NCBI GenBank assembly: GCA_937996235.1
Contig: CALKVK010000032.1
Coordinates: 62,001-126,000 of the forward strand
Direction: 5' to 3'
Length of the DNA stretch: 64,000 nt
Source of the DNA: an uncultured bacterium
GTDB taxonomy: Bacteria > Planctomycetota > JAJSAM01 > JAJVHW01
The position numbers and the translations under genes were made by a program. Positions 13,773 through 23,113 of the stretch are shown in pieces; position 1 is the first letter of the stretch, and each line of letters starts with the position of its first letter. Under the pieces are notes generated by a model. That model did no database searches. It saw only the letters and a program-made list of their open reading frames with translations, and was not told the DNA's origin.

Positions 13773-15968
13773 TCAGCGCCGGCCGCGGCCGCCGCGGTCC
13801 CCGCCGCGATCGCGACCGCCGCCACGTCCGCCGCGACCGCCGCCGCCCGGGGCGGGCGGCTCGGGCGGCAGACCCTTCTCCTCGCGGATGATGGCCTTCC
13901 TGGAGACCTTCACCTTGCCGGAGGGGTCCACGTTGATGCAGCGCACGGTCAGCACGTCGCCGAGCTGCACGACGTCCTCGGGCCGTTCGACGTAGCCGTC
14001 GTCCAGCTCGCTGACGTGGCAGAGCGCCTCCATGCCCGGGGCGATCTCGAGGAAGGCGCCGAACTCCTTCACGGAGATCACCTTGCCCGTGTACGTCTCC
14101 CCGATCTTGGCCTCCTGCGTCATCCCCTCGATCATCGCGCGGGCGGCGTCGATGCCGTCCTTGCTCGCCGAGTAGATGGTCACGGCGCCGTCGTCGTCGA
14201 CGTTGATCGTGACCTGGAAGTCCTCCTGCATCTGCCGGATGACCTTCCCGCCGGGGCCGATGATGGCGCCGATCTTGTCCTTCGGGATGTAGATGCGCTC
14301 GAGCCGCGGCGCGTAGGCGTTCAGCTCGGCGCGCGGACGGCGCAGCGCCGTCAGCATGTGCTTGAGGATGTGGATGCGGGCGTCGCGCGCCTGGTCGAGC
14401 GCGCGCTGCATCAGCTCGCTCGAGACGCCGTCGATCTTGATGTCCATCTGCAGCGCCGTGATGCCGCGCTGCGTGCCGGCGACCTTGAAGTCCATGTCGC
14501 CCCAGGCGTCTTCCTTGCCCGCGATGTCGGTCAGGACCACCTCGCGGTCGCCGTCCTTGATCAGGCCCATGGCGATGCCCGCGACGGGCTGCGAGATCTT
14601 CACGCCCGCGTCCATCAGCGCGAGCGTCCCCGCGCACACGCTGGCCATCGACGACGAGCCGTTCGACTCGAGCGTCTCGGAGACCAGGCGGATCGTGTAG
14701 GGGAAGTCGTCGTGCGGCGGGAGCACGCTCTCGAGCGCGCGCTCGCCGAGCTTGCCGTGCCCGATCTCGCGCCGGCCGGGGCCCCGGATGGGCTTCGTGT
14801 CGCCGACGCTGAAGTTCGGGAAGTTGTAGTGCAGCATGAACTTACGGTAGTAGGTCTCGTGCAGGCCCTCGATCAGCTGCTCCTCGCGCTTGGTGCCGAG
14901 GGTCGCGACCGTGAGCATCTGCGTCTCGCCGCGCTGGAACAGGCAGGACCCGTGCGTGCGCGGCAGGACGCCGACCTCGCACGCGAGCGGGCGCACGTCG
15001 GCCGGGCTGCGGTCGTCGTAGCGACGGCCCGACAGGCAGATCTCGCGGAAGACCTGCTGGCTGACCTGCTCGGCGTAGCGCTTGACGATCTCGACGCGGG
15101 CCGTGTCGGGCGTGCCGTCGGCCGCCGGAGGCGCGTACTTCGCGACGATCGCGGAGATCGCCTTCTTGTGCGCGGCGGCGCGCTCGAGCTTGGTGCCGGG
15201 CGAGCGGTGGGCCGCCTCGAGGGCGCCCGCCTCGCCGCGCACCGCCGCGAGCAGGTCCGCGTCCTCGGCCGGGGCCGCGAACGCCATCTTCGCCTTCCCG
15301 CAGCGCTCGACGAGCTCGAGCTGCGCGCGGCAGAGGCGCACGATCGCCTCGTGGGCGACCTCGAGCGCACGCACCAGGTCGGCCTCGGGGACCTCCTTCG
15401 CGGAGGCCTCGACCATCGTGATGGCCTTCACCGTGCCGACGACCGTCAGGTCGACGTCGCTCTCGGCGCGCTGCGCGTTGGTCGGGTTCAGCACCCACGC
15501 GCCCTCGACGCGGCCGATGCGGACGGCGCCGACCGGGCCGTTCCACGGCAGGTCAGAGAGTGCGAGCGCCGCGGAGCCCGCGTTGATCGCGAGCACGTCC
15601 GCGTCGTTCTGCTGGTCCGACGACAGCACGACGGCCTGGACCTGGATGTCGCGCTCGAACCCCGACGGGAAGAGGGGCCGCATGGGGCGGTCCATCATCC
15701 GCATCGTCAGGATCTCCTTCTCCGTCGGCCGGCCCTCGCGCTTGAAGAACCCGCCGGGGATGAGACCGCCCGCGTACATCTTCTCGCGGTAGTCCATCGT
15801 GAGCGGCAGGAAGCCGGCACTGAACCGCACGTCGCCGTGCGTGCTCGCGGCCAGCACGACCGTGTCGCCGCAGCGCACCAGGCACGCGCCGGCGGCCATC
15901 CGCGCGAGGCGCCCCGTCTCGAACGTCATCTCGTGTGCCCCGACGGGCACGCTCACCTCGTGAGCCAT
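13773..15968 (-). CDS. pnp: Polyribonucleotide nucleotidyltransferase (PNPase)
   Basis: 731 residues. PNPase degrades RNA 3-prime to 5-prime by phosphorolysis. Two RNase PH-like halves are visible (the first contains FLPLTMDYREKMYAGG; the second contains RTHGSCLFQRGETQ and a KDGDREVVLTDI-type segment), followed by a KH domain (IPKDKIGAIIGPGGKVIRQM) and an S1 domain (GKVISVKEFGAFLEI). The C-terminus ends in an Arg/Gly-rich tail of about 25 residues that should bind RNA. ATG 15968 has AAGGAGGAG a few bases upstream. It lies downstream of rpsO on the same strand, the classical rpsO-pnp order. Confidence 0.96.
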   Translation of the reverse strand: MAHEVSVPVGAHEMTFETGRLARMAAGACLVRCGDTVVLAASTHGDVRFSAGFLPLTMDYREKMYAGGLIPGGFFKREGRPTEKEILTMRMMDRPMRPLFPSGFERDIQVQAVVLSSDQQNDADVLAINAGSAALALSDLPWNGPVGAVRIGRVEGAWVLNPTNAQRAESDVDLTVVGTVKAITMVEASAKEVPEADLVRALEVAHEAIVRLCRAQLELVERCGKAKMAFAAPAEDADLLAAVRGEAGALEAAHRSPGTKLERAAAHKKAISAIVAKYAPPAADGTPDTARVEIVKRYAEQVSQQVFREICLSGRRYDDRSPADVRPLACEVGVLPRTHGSCLFQRGETQMLTVATLGTKREEQLIEGLHETYYRKFMLHYNFPNFSVGDTKPIRGPGRREIGHGKLGERALESVLPPHDDFPYTIRLVSETLESNGSSSMASVCAGTLALMDAGVKISQPVAGIAMGLIKDGDREVVLTDIAGKEDAWGDMDFKVAGTQRGITALQMDIKIDGVSSELMQRALDQARDARIHILKHMLTALRRPRAELNAYAPRLERIYIPKDKIGAIIGPGGKVIRQMQEDFQVTINVDDDGAVTIYSASKDGIDAARAMIEGMTQEAKIGETYTGKVISVKEFGAFLEIAPGMEALCHVSELDDGYVERPEDVVQLGDVLTVRCINVDPSGKVKVSRKAIIREEKGLPPEPPAPGGGGRGGRGGGRDRGGDRGGRGRR

Positions 15969-16375
15969 TCACTCCTCCTTGCGCCCGGCGGAGGCAACCC
16001 TCCCGCGCCCGGGCTCGCTGCCCGCGGTGTGCGGGCGTCCTCTGTCGTCATCTGAGTCCGTCCAGATGCGTCCCCGCGGCCTCGTCGAGAGGGTGGCGAG
16101 GACGGCTCCGGAGCCCGGTTCCGGGCGGCGCGGCGCGGCGGAGACACTCCGGGCGCGCAGCGGACGCCGGACCGGCGGACCGTCCGGTCGGCGCCGGGAA
16201 CTCCCCGGCACCGTGTGCGGGACGCGCCGACGGCGGCCCGCGACCACCCCGCGCGGCGTCCTGCCGCAGGAGGGGGCGTGCCTGAGTGGGTCTCTGCGAC
16301 GGACCGCGCCGACCGCGGGCGGACGCCCGGAGGCGCCCGGCCGGCAGGTGCCGGGCCCGAGCCCGGCGGACCGGC
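15969..16375 (-). other. Structured rpsO-pnp spacer
   Basis: 407 bases without a convincing gene. It contains the hairpin GCCGGG/CCCGGC at 16193-16209 and overlapping inverted repeats at 16167-16187 (CCGGAC/GTCCGG). In enterobacteria the rpsO-pnp spacer is an RNase III and PNPase autoregulation site; whether that holds here is only inference. Confidence 0.4.
16335..16356 (-). terminator. Possible hairpin terminator or processing stem after rpsO
   Basis: Stem GCCCGGC/GCCGGGC (16335-16341 with 16350-16356) starting about 20 bases after the rpsO stop, without a T-run. It may terminate, attenuate or simply protect the rpsO message. Confidence 0.35.
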
Positions 16376-16651
16376 TCAGTTCTTGGCGCGGATGCCGAGG
16401 CGCTGGACCAGCTCGAGATACCGGGCGCGGTCCTTCCGGGCCATGTACTTGAGCAGCGCGGCGCGGCGTCCCACGAGCTTGAGCAGCCCGCGGCGGGACG
16501 CGTGGTCCTTCTTGTGCGTCTTCAGGTGCTCCGTCAGGCTGCGGATGCGCTGCGTCAGCAGCGCCACCTGGACGTCGGACGACCCGGTGTCACCGGTGAC
16601 CCGTCCGTACTCCCCGATCAGATGCGTCTTCTCGTCCTTCGTGATCGACAT
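16376..16651 (-). CDS. rpsO: 30S ribosomal protein S15
   Basis: 91 residues, near the usual 89. S15 binds 16S rRNA at the helix 20-22 junction and is a primary 30S assembly protein. Family motifs are TGSSDVQVALLTQRI, the H-K-K-DH-SRRGLL-LV-RR run around residues 41-57, and a final LGIR. ATG 16651 is preceded by AGAGGA, and the protein upstream of it does not resemble S15, so the longer frame is not used. pnp follows on the same strand. Confidence 0.97.
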   Translation of the reverse strand: MSITKDEKTHLIGEYGRVTGDTGSSDVQVALLTQRIRSLTEHLKTHKKDHASRRGLLKLVGRRAALLKYMARKDRARYLELVQRLGIRAKN

Positions 16652-16734
16652 CGTTCCTCTTCGCGTGTCGCCGCGGGCGCAGCCGAGGCCGCCGCCCGGG
16701 TCCGGACCCGCGATCCGCGCGGATCCCAATTCGC

Positions 16735-16761
16735 GGTCCCGGGCCCGGGGGGCCGGGGACC
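16735..16761 (-). terminator. Hairpin after ruvX
   Basis: A 12-base arm with one mismatch (16735-16746 with 16750-16761), 13 bases after the ruvX stop. A 14-base palindrome GATCCGCGCGGATC follows nearby (about 16712-16725). No T-run. Confidence 0.4.
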
Positions 16762-16773
16762 AATCGCGGGAAC

Positions 16774-17253
16774 CTAGCCCTCGTCCGGCCCGCCGCCCTG
16801 CTTTTTCGCGGCCGGCCCCCCGGCCGTGCGGAGCTCGAGCCAGTCGCGGAGGAGCACCGCGGCCGCCGCCATGTCCACGCGTCCCTTCGCGCCGCGCCGC
16901 CGCCCGCCGCCGCCCGCGGCGCCGAGCAGGCGGTCCGCCTCGACCGTCGTCAGGCGCTCGTCCACGTACTCGACGGGGAGGCCCGTCCGGGCCGCGCAGC
17001 GCCGCGCGAAGGCGCGCACCGCCACGGCCGCCTCGTGCGCGCGGCCGTCCATGTGGACCGGCAGGCCGAACACGAGCACCTCGGCCGCGCGCTCGCGGGC
17101 GATCTCGGCCACCCGGTCCGCGGCCGCGTCGCGCGTGCGGGCCTCGATCGCCTCGACGGGGTGCGCCGCGATCCCGAGCGCGTCGGTCGCCGCGACGCCG
17201 ATCCGCCGCTCGCCGAAGTCGATGCCGAGCGCGCGCGGCGGCGGCGCGCTCAC
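16774..17253 (-). CDS. ruvX: RuvX/YqgF family pre-16S rRNA nuclease
   Basis: 159 residues, with a Lys/Gly-rich C-terminal tail beyond the common 138-150. RNase H-like fold: the first catalytic Asp is in GIDFGERRIGVA (about residue 12), the second acidic site in VFGLPVHMDG, and YVDERLTTVEA is the family signature. The YqgF family processes the 5-prime end of 16S rRNA. GTG 17253 overlaps the manC stop as GTGA, so the two are translationally coupled. Confidence 0.9.
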   Translation of the reverse strand: MSAPPPRALGIDFGERRIGVAATDALGIAAHPVEAIEARTRDAAADRVAEIARERAAEVLVFGLPVHMDGRAHEAAVAVRAFARRCAARTGLPVEYVDERLTTVEADRLLGAAGGGGRRRGAKGRVDMAAAAVLLRDWLELRTAGGPAAKKQGGGPDEG

Positions 17254-18329
17254 AGGAAGCGCCCGAGGCCGCGGCGCTCCGTCTCGGCCACGAGCCGCTT
17301 GATCTCCTCGGCCCGGGCCACCGGTGCCACGAGCGTCACCCCGCCCGCGTGCACCACGACGAGGTCGCGCACGCCGAGCAGCGCCGTCAGGCCGCCGTCG
17401 GCGTTCCACGCGATGCAGCCCGAGGACTCCTCGGAGACCAGGTCGCCGACGGCCACGTTGCCGGAGGAGTCCGCGGCGAGGTGGCGCAGGAGCGCCGGGA
17501 ACGAGCCGAGGTCGTCCCACGTGAACGAGCAGGGCAGGCACTCGACGCGCTCGGAGTGCTCGAGCACGCCGTGGTCGACCGAGATGGCCTCGCACGCGTC
17601 GAATGCCGCCACGAGGGCCGGGCCGGCGTCGCCCGCCCGGAACGCCTCCGTCAGAGGCGCACACGGCCCCGCGACGCCGGACAGCCGGTGCGCGAGCTCG
17701 TCGAGGAACGCGTCGGCGCGCCACGCGAACATGCCGAGGTTCCAGAGGTGGCGTCCCCCCGCGAGGAACGCCTCCGCGCGCTCGCGGTCCGGCTTCTCCG
17801 TGAAGCGCACGACGCGCACGACCGGTCGTCCGTCGGGGCGCGCGGTCTCGTCGCCGGTCTCGATCCAGCCGTAGCCGGTGGCGGCGAACGCGGGCCGCAG
17901 GCCGAGCGTCAGCAGGCGGTCGCTCGTCGCCGCGCGCGCGGCGGCGGCCGCGAGCGCGGCGCGCAGCTCCTCCGCCGGCCGTACCACGTGGTCGGCCGGG
18001 AGTACGACGAGGACGCCCTCCGGGTCCCGCGCCCGCACCCAGTGCGCGGCGACGGCGCAGGCGGCCGCCGTGTTGCGCGCGCGGGGCTCCCCGACGACGT
18101 GCTGCGCCCCGAGCTCCGGGAGCAGCGCCGCGGTCGCGGCCGCCGAGCGGGCCGCGGTGACGATCACGGTGCGCTCGGGCGGCACAAGTCCCGCGAGGCG
18201 GTCGACGGCCTCGCGCAGGAGCGGCGCGCCGCCGCCGAGCGGCAGCATCTGCTTCGGCACGTCGCGCGTGCTCGCGGGCCAGAAGCGCGTGCCGGAGCCT
18301 CCGGCGAGGACGGCGGCGAAGAGTCGCAC
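17250..18329 (-). CDS. manC: Mannose-1-phosphate guanylyltransferase
   Basis: 359 residues, the length of the single-domain bacterial enzyme. It makes GDP-mannose from mannose-1-phosphate and GTP for polysaccharide and glycan synthesis. The nucleotide-binding motif is LAGGSGTRFWP (residues 8-18), followed by PKQMLPL; VVLPADHVV holds the metal-binding Asp, and PFTEKPD-like VRFTEKPDRE and LWNLGMFAW are typical of the family. Start GTG 18329 follows a -10-like GACAAT by exactly six bases. No isomerase domain is fused. Confidence 0.9.
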   Translation of the reverse strand: MRLFAAVLAGGSGTRFWPASTRDVPKQMLPLGGGAPLLREAVDRLAGLVPPERTVIVTAARSAAATAALLPELGAQHVVGEPRARNTAAACAVAAHWVRARDPEGVLVVLPADHVVRPAEELRAALAAAAARAATSDRLLTLGLRPAFAATGYGWIETGDETARPDGRPVVRVVRFTEKPDRERAEAFLAGGRHLWNLGMFAWRADAFLDELAHRLSGVAGPCAPLTEAFRAGDAGPALVAAFDACEAISVDHGVLEHSERVECLPCSFTWDDLGSFPALLRHLAADSSGNVAVGDLVSEESSGCIAWNADGGLTALLGVRDLVVVHAGGVTLVAPVARAEEIKRLVAETERRGLGRFL

Positions 18330-18335
18330 GGCGGG

Positions 18336-18341
18336 ATTGTC
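18336..18341 (-). promoter_or_regulatory. Putative -10 box GACAAT for manC-ruvX
   Basis: GACAAT on the minus strand is six bases before GTG 18329, one mismatch from TANNNT, with no ribosome-binding site in between. Confidence 0.4.
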
Positions 18342-18389
18342 CCCGGCGCCGCGGCGCCCCGGCGGATTTTCCGTCTGCTCCCGCCGCGC

Positions 18390-21300
18390 CTACCAGGGCT
18401 CGCGGCCGAACGGGCGCACGTCCCCGATCGGCAGCGGCCGCGGGCGCAGCTCCTCGTCCACGTCGCCGGGCAGGATCTCCCAGCTCGTGCGCGGGTTGCG
18501 CAGCGTGCCCTGGATGCGCAGGCGGCGCAGCACGAACTGCGCGAGGCCGAGCGCCCGCGAGAGCAGCCCGGTGGGGTCGAAGTCGAGGACGCGGAAGCGC
18601 AGGCGCGGGTACACGAAGGCGTCGAGCCGCCCGTCGGCGAGGTCGAGCGCCGCCTCGCCGTCCCGCAGCTCGAGGGCGGCGTCGAGCAGCAGCGGGACGT
18701 GCGGCCCCTCGAAGTGGAAGTCGCGGACGAGCAGGCGCGTGCCGCGGACGTCGAAGTCGGCGGCGCCGCTCGTGATCGCGCCCTCGATCGCCGCCGCGCC
18801 GAGCAGCGCCCGGTCGACGGCCTGGAGCGCCGCCGTCACGAACGGCGCACGGATGCTCGCGCCCGAGAGCGTGGCCGTGCCCGTGCCCGTCAGGTCGGCG
18901 CGCAGCCCGGTCGGGTTGCGCACCTCGGCCGCGAGGTCGAGCGCGCCCTCGAGCTCGTCGCTGCCGCTCGCGGCGCCCCAGCGCTTGAGGTCGAGCGCCG
19001 CGAGACGCAGGTCGGCGCGGAAGGCGACACGCTCGGAGCCCTTGCCGACGCGCCCGGTGAGCCGCCCGCCGTACAACTCCGCGTCGATCTCCTCGACGCG
19101 CAGCCGCGGCCCCTCCGCCGAGAGCCGCAGCGAGAGGTCCGTGAGCGGGAAGCCGGCGACGTCGCAGTGCGCGCCGCCGAGGGTCGCCTCGAAGCGCGAG
19201 GGCTGCGCCGCGAAGTCCGCGTCGAACGGCAGCTCGCCGGCGAGGTCCGTGATCGCGAGCCCCGGGTCGAGCTGCGTCCGCTCGAGTCCGAGCGTCCCGC
19301 GCACGTGCGGCGCACCGCGCTCCGGGAACGCCGCGACGACGTCGCGCAGCGTCAGGTCCGCGTCCACCGACAGCTTCTCGGATGCCACCTCGCGCGCCGC
19401 CCGCCGCAGCGCGAGCCGTCCATCGAGCGTGAGCCGCCGCGCGGCCCCGTCCCAGTCGAGCCGCAGGTCGGGGGCGTGCAGCAGCGAGGGCGCGAGCGCG
19501 TCGCGGACCGTCGCGGCGGCGTCGGCGCCGAGCAGCGGCTCGAGGTCGTCGGGGAACGCGAGACCGCGCGCCGTCGCGCGCGCCGCGAGTCGGCCGTCGC
19601 CGGTCGCGTACGTGAACTCCGGCACCGCGAGGGTCGCCGCTCCGAGCCGCGCGTCGAAGGCGCCCGTGACGGTGCCGCGGTCGTAGTCCACGCTGCCGGA
19701 AGCGAGCCGCAGCGGCAGGTCCAGCAGACGCACGCCGCCGCGCAGGGCCGTGATCCCGAACGTCAGCTCGCCCTCGGGCGCGCCGGGCGCGCGCACCGTC
19801 GCGAGCACGTCGCCCCGCAGGTCGGGCGCGCCGACGACCGTCTCCCACGCCTCCGCGGCGTCGTCCGCGAGCACGCCGAGCGCGTCGCGCAGGCGCCGGT
19901 CGAGCGGGAGCCCGCGCGCGCGGACCGTGAGCTCCGGCACCGGCCGCTCCGCGGAGAGCTGCGTCAGCGCGCCGCGCAGCTCGAGCGCGGCGTCCCCGAA
20001 CACGGTGCCGGTGAGACCCGGCGTGCGCAGGGCGTCGTCGGCATAGGCGAGCGGACCGTGCAGTCCCGCGACCGACAGCGGCACACCCTCCCAGCCCGCG
20101 ACCGACACGCCGCGCAGGTCGAGCGCGACCTCGTCGGCGCGCGCGCCGTCGTCGCCCGCGACGTGCACCTCGACCCCGAGCGCGCCCGCGGGGCGCAGCG
20201 TGCGGAGCGCCTGCTGCACGCCCGGCGGGACCACCTGGGACGCGAGCAGCGCGGCGTGCAGCGCGCCGGAGATCTCCGCGACGTCGAGGCGCACCGTCAG
20301 GTGCTCGCGCGGGACGGGCGCGACGTCCACGCGGCCGTCGACGCCGAGCACGTCGAAGCCGTCGCCCGCGGCGCTGACGCCTTCGAGCAGCACGTGGGAC
20401 GTGCGCCGACCGTCCACGACGGGCTCGAGCACGCGCACGACGCCGCGCAGCGCGCGGAGCGGCGTGGGCAGGAGGTCCGGTGTCGCGGTCGCGCGGCCGT
20501 CGAACGTCGCGACGACGTCCGTGCCCGTGGTCGGCTCGACGTCCGGATCGTCGACGACGCGCACGTCCACGGCGGCCGCGACGCCCTCGGGACGCCACGG
20601 TCCGAGGATCTGCTGCGCGCGGTCGCCGAAGCCGGCGTGGAGCGCGGCGTCGAGCGGCACGTCGCGGGCGGCGATGCGGATGTCGGTGACGGAGCGCTCG
20701 CGCGCGTCCACGTCGGTGAAGCCCTCGACGACGACCGTCGCCGCGTCGTGACGGCCGCGCGCCGCGATGTCCACGCGCGTGCCGACGACGTCGACCGTTC
20801 CCGCGAGGTCGTGCACGCGCCACGCGAACCCCGGCAGGCGGCCGCCGTGGCCGTCGGGACGGCCCACGTACGACGCGGTGGCGTCGCGCACGTCGAGGTG
20901 CGCGTCCACGCCCGGCAGCGCGGCGGCGCCGGAGACGACGACGTGCGCGTCGAGCGTTCCGGCGAGGTCGTACGCGGACTGGATCTCGCGCAGGTGCGCC
21001 GGGAAGACGCCGACGACCTCCGCGCCGACGCGCGCCCCCTTCAGGTCGAGGACGAACTCCGCGCGCTGCCGCTCCGCGGGGAGCGCTCCCGGCAGCCCGC
21101 CCAGGTCGAGCGACCCGCGCGCCTCGAACGGTGCGCCGAGGACGGCGCCGTGCGCCTCGTCCACGACCAGCCGCGCGTCGCGCAGCACCACGACCGCGCG
21201 CTCGATCGCGACGTCGAGCGGCTCGGGCGGCGCGAGGTCCGGCTCGTCGGGGAGCGTCACGCGCACGTGGGCGTCCGCGAGCGTGACGTCCGCGGCGAGC

Positions 21301-22064
21301 GTCTCGAGCACGCCGCCGCGGAACGCGGCCGTGGCCGTCACGTCGGTGCGGCCGCGGAGCCCCGCCGCCGCGAGGTCGCGGCACACGTCGAGGTCGGGGC
21401 GCACGCCGAGCGCGTCCACGAGATCGAGCCCCACGGCCCGCAGCGTGGCGCGCACGAAGCCGTCGGCCGACGTCTCGAACGCGAACTCGATCACGCCGAC
21501 GCCCTCGATCTCCGCGCGGCCGTCGGGCACGACGAGCGCACCGTCGTCGGAGCGCGCGTCGGCGTCGATCGCGCGCAGCTCGCGCGTGGTCCCGGGCGCG
21601 AGGAACGGCGCGCCGCAGAGGATCACCCGTCCGCCGCGCACGCGGATCGCCGGCGGCTCCGGGCCGCCCTCGGCGCGCGGCGCGCTGCGCAACACGCGCG
21701 AGATGCCGAGCGAACCGTCGGCGCCGGCCGCGAGCCGCACCGTCGGCTCGTGGAGCACGATCGACGTCAGGCGCGGACCGCGTCCGAGGAGGCCGATGCG
21801 GTAGTCCACGTCCACGCTGCCGACCTCGACGACGGACGGTCCGAGCGGGTCGTCCGGGTCGAGCACGCGCAGCCCGCGCACGCGCAGCCCCTCGAGGAAC
21901 GAGAAGCGCGCCGACTCGAAGGTGCAGGGCGCGGCGAGCGCGCCCGCGAGGAGCTGCTGCAGGCGCTCCTCGACCGCGCTCCTGCGCAGGGCGGTCGCCG
22001 CTGCGGACCCGACGAGACCGGCCGCGCCGACGACGACGAGGGCCAGGCGGTGACGCGTGCGCAC
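18390..22064 (-). CDS. AsmA-like giant envelope protein
   Basis: 1224 residues. One N-terminal membrane anchor (about residues 7-27) is followed by the AsmA-type opening with SARFSFLEGLRVRGL, then about 1150 residues of repeating short beta-strands rich in D-L-A-G and V-D-V patterns, with a C-terminal part resembling AsmA_2 or DUF3971-like regions (LRNPRTSWEILPGDVDEEL). The family forms long periplasmic beta-grooves thought to carry lipids between inner and outer membranes. Start GTG 22064; TACCGT lies ten bases upstream and the gene is divergent from the SGNH hydrolase over a 50-base gap. Substrate unknown. Confidence 0.75.
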   Translation of the reverse strand: MRTRHRLALVVVGAAGLVGSAAATALRRSAVEERLQQLLAGALAAPCTFESARFSFLEGLRVRGLRVLDPDDPLGPSVVEVGSVDVDYRIGLLGRGPRLTSIVLHEPTVRLAAGADGSLGISRVLRSAPRAEGGPEPPAIRVRGGRVILCGAPFLAPGTTRELRAIDADARSDDGALVVPDGRAEIEGVGVIEFAFETSADGFVRATLRAVGLDLVDALGVRPDLDVCRDLAAAGLRGRTDVTATAAFRGGVLETLAADVTLADAHVRVTLPDEPDLAPPEPLDVAIERAVVVLRDARLVVDEAHGAVLGAPFEARGSLDLGGLPGALPAERQRAEFVLDLKGARVGAEVVGVFPAHLREIQSAYDLAGTLDAHVVVSGAAALPGVDAHLDVRDATASYVGRPDGHGGRLPGFAWRVHDLAGTVDVVGTRVDIAARGRHDAATVVVEGFTDVDARERSVTDIRIAARDVPLDAALHAGFGDRAQQILGPWRPEGVAAAVDVRVVDDPDVEPTTGTDVVATFDGRATATPDLLPTPLRALRGVVRVLEPVVDGRRTSHVLLEGVSAAGDGFDVLGVDGRVDVAPVPREHLTVRLDVAEISGALHAALLASQVVPPGVQQALRTLRPAGALGVEVHVAGDDGARADEVALDLRGVSVAGWEGVPLSVAGLHGPLAYADDALRTPGLTGTVFGDAALELRGALTQLSAERPVPELTVRARGLPLDRRLRDALGVLADDAAEAWETVVGAPDLRGDVLATVRAPGAPEGELTFGITALRGGVRLLDLPLRLASGSVDYDRGTVTGAFDARLGAATLAVPEFTYATGDGRLAARATARGLAFPDDLEPLLGADAAATVRDALAPSLLHAPDLRLDWDGAARRLTLDGRLALRRAAREVASEKLSVDADLTLRDVVAAFPERGAPHVRGTLGLERTQLDPGLAITDLAGELPFDADFAAQPSRFEATLGGAHCDVAGFPLTDLSLRLSAEGPRLRVEEIDAELYGGRLTGRVGKGSERVAFRADLRLAALDLKRWGAASGSDELEGALDLAAEVRNPTGLRADLTGTGTATLSGASIRAPFVTAALQAVDRALLGAAAIEGAITSGAADFDVRGTRLLVRDFHFEGPHVPLLLDAALELRDGEAALDLADGRLDAFVYPRLRFRVLDFDPTGLLSRALGLAQFVLRRLRIQGTLRNPRTSWEILPGDVDEELRPRPLPIGDVRPFGREPW

Positions 22065-22102
22065 GGCGCCGGGAACGGTACGCAGGGCGGCGGTCCGGCG
22101 AC

Positions 22103-22108
22103 TAGAAC
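22103..22108 (+). promoter_or_regulatory. Putative -10 box TAGAAC for the SGNH hydrolase gene
   Basis: TAGAAC is six bases before ATG 22115, in the 50-base divergent gap shared with the AsmA-like gene, whose own TACCGT lies on the other strand. Confidence 0.4.
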
Positions 22109-22114
22109 GAAGCC

Positions 22115-23080
22115 ATGCCGCGACTGCGCGCGCGCCTGCTCCTCGCGACCGCCTCCGTGGCGGCGGCGCTCGTGGCCGGCGAGCTCGGCGTGCGGCTCCT
22201 CGTCCCGCGGTACGCGCCGCGCGAGGGCTCTCCGCAGGTGCGGCTGGGCGGCCCCGGCGAGCCCTACTACCGCATGCGCCCGCGCTCCGAGTTCACGCAC
22301 GTGTGGGACGGCGACCCGTACGGCACGCTGCCCGCGGGCGCGCGTCTCACGTACCGCCTCGACGACGACGGCTACCGCCTCGCGCCCGGCAGCGGTGCGC
22401 CGGTCGCGCTGCTCGTGCTCGGCGACTCGTTCGCGTTCGGCGAGGGCGTCGAGGTGGGGCGGCGCTTCGCGGACCTGCTCGACGTGCCGTCCACCTTCGA
22501 CGCGGGCGTGCCGGGCTGGTCGGCGCTCGACGAGGTCGCGGCGCTGCCCGAACTCCTCGCGACGCGGCGCCCGCGCGCGGTGCTGCTCGTCGCGCAGCCG
22601 AACGACGCCGTGCCGATCACGCACGCGCAGGAGCGCGCGGAGGGCGACCTGCTCGCGCCGGGCGCCGCGTCCGGCTCGCGGCTCCTCGAGCTGCTCGGCG
22701 CCACGTGGCGCGCGCGCGCGACCGAGGCGTGGTACCGCTCGTACTGGACCGGGGCGGAGCGCCGCTTCGGAGACGAGGTGGGGGCGTCGCTCGCCGACGC
22801 GGAGCGCCTGTGCGCGGCGTCGGGCGCGCGACTCGGCGTGGCGTGCTTCCCGCTGCTCCACCGCCTCGACGACTACCCGCTGCGCGCCGTGCACGAGGAG
22901 CTGCGCCGGCACGTCGAGCGCGCGGGTGCCGCGTGGCTCGACCTCCTGCCGGCGTTCGAGGGCCGCGACGCGCGCGAGCTGTGGGTGCACCCGACCGACC
23001 ACCATCCGAACGCGCGGGCGCACGCCGTCGCGGCCGAGGCGCTGCGGCCGTTCGTGCGCGAACTGCTCGCCGTGCGCTGA
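22115..23080 (+). CDS. SGNH/GDSL-family hydrolase with N-terminal membrane anchor
   Basis: 321 residues. A hydrophobic N-terminus (about 5-22) serves as signal anchor. VLGDSFAFGEGV is the GDSL block with the nucleophile Ser; near the C-terminus HPTDHHPNARAH supplies the Asp-x-x-His pair. The family includes esterases and polysaccharide O-acetyl transferases or esterases acting outside the cytoplasm. The substrate cannot be read from the sequence. The neighbouring GDP-mannose and AsmA-like genes make an envelope-glycan or lipid role reasonable but unproven. Convergent with alr over 33 bases. Confidence 0.75.
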   Translation: MPRLRARLLLATASVAAALVAGELGVRLLVPRYAPREGSPQVRLGGPGEPYYRMRPRSEFTHVWDGDPYGTLPAGARLTYRLDDDGYRLAPGSGAPVALLVLGDSFAFGEGVEVGRRFADLLDVPSTFDAGVPGWSALDEVAALPELLATRRPRAVLLVAQPNDAVPITHAQERAEGDLLAPGAASGSRLLELLGATWRARATEAWYRSYWTGAERRFGDEVGASLADAERLCAASGARLGVACFPLLHRLDDYPLRAVHEELRRHVERAGAAWLDLLPAFEGRDARELWVHPTDHHPNARAHAVAAEALRPFVRELLAVR

Positions 23081-23113
23081 GGCGCAGGCGCGACGCGTGC
23101 GCGCGGCGTGCCG

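Noticed and set aside
16193..16209. Hairpin in the rpsO-pnp spacer as an independent small RNA gene
   Set aside because: No promoter-like box or terminator pair around it; more simply part of a processed operon leader.
16774..21384. Long open frame of about 1500 codons across manC and the AsmA-like gene
   Set aside because: Only its last 160 codons (ruvX) look like protein; the rest is Arg-rich shadow of the two genes read in another frame.
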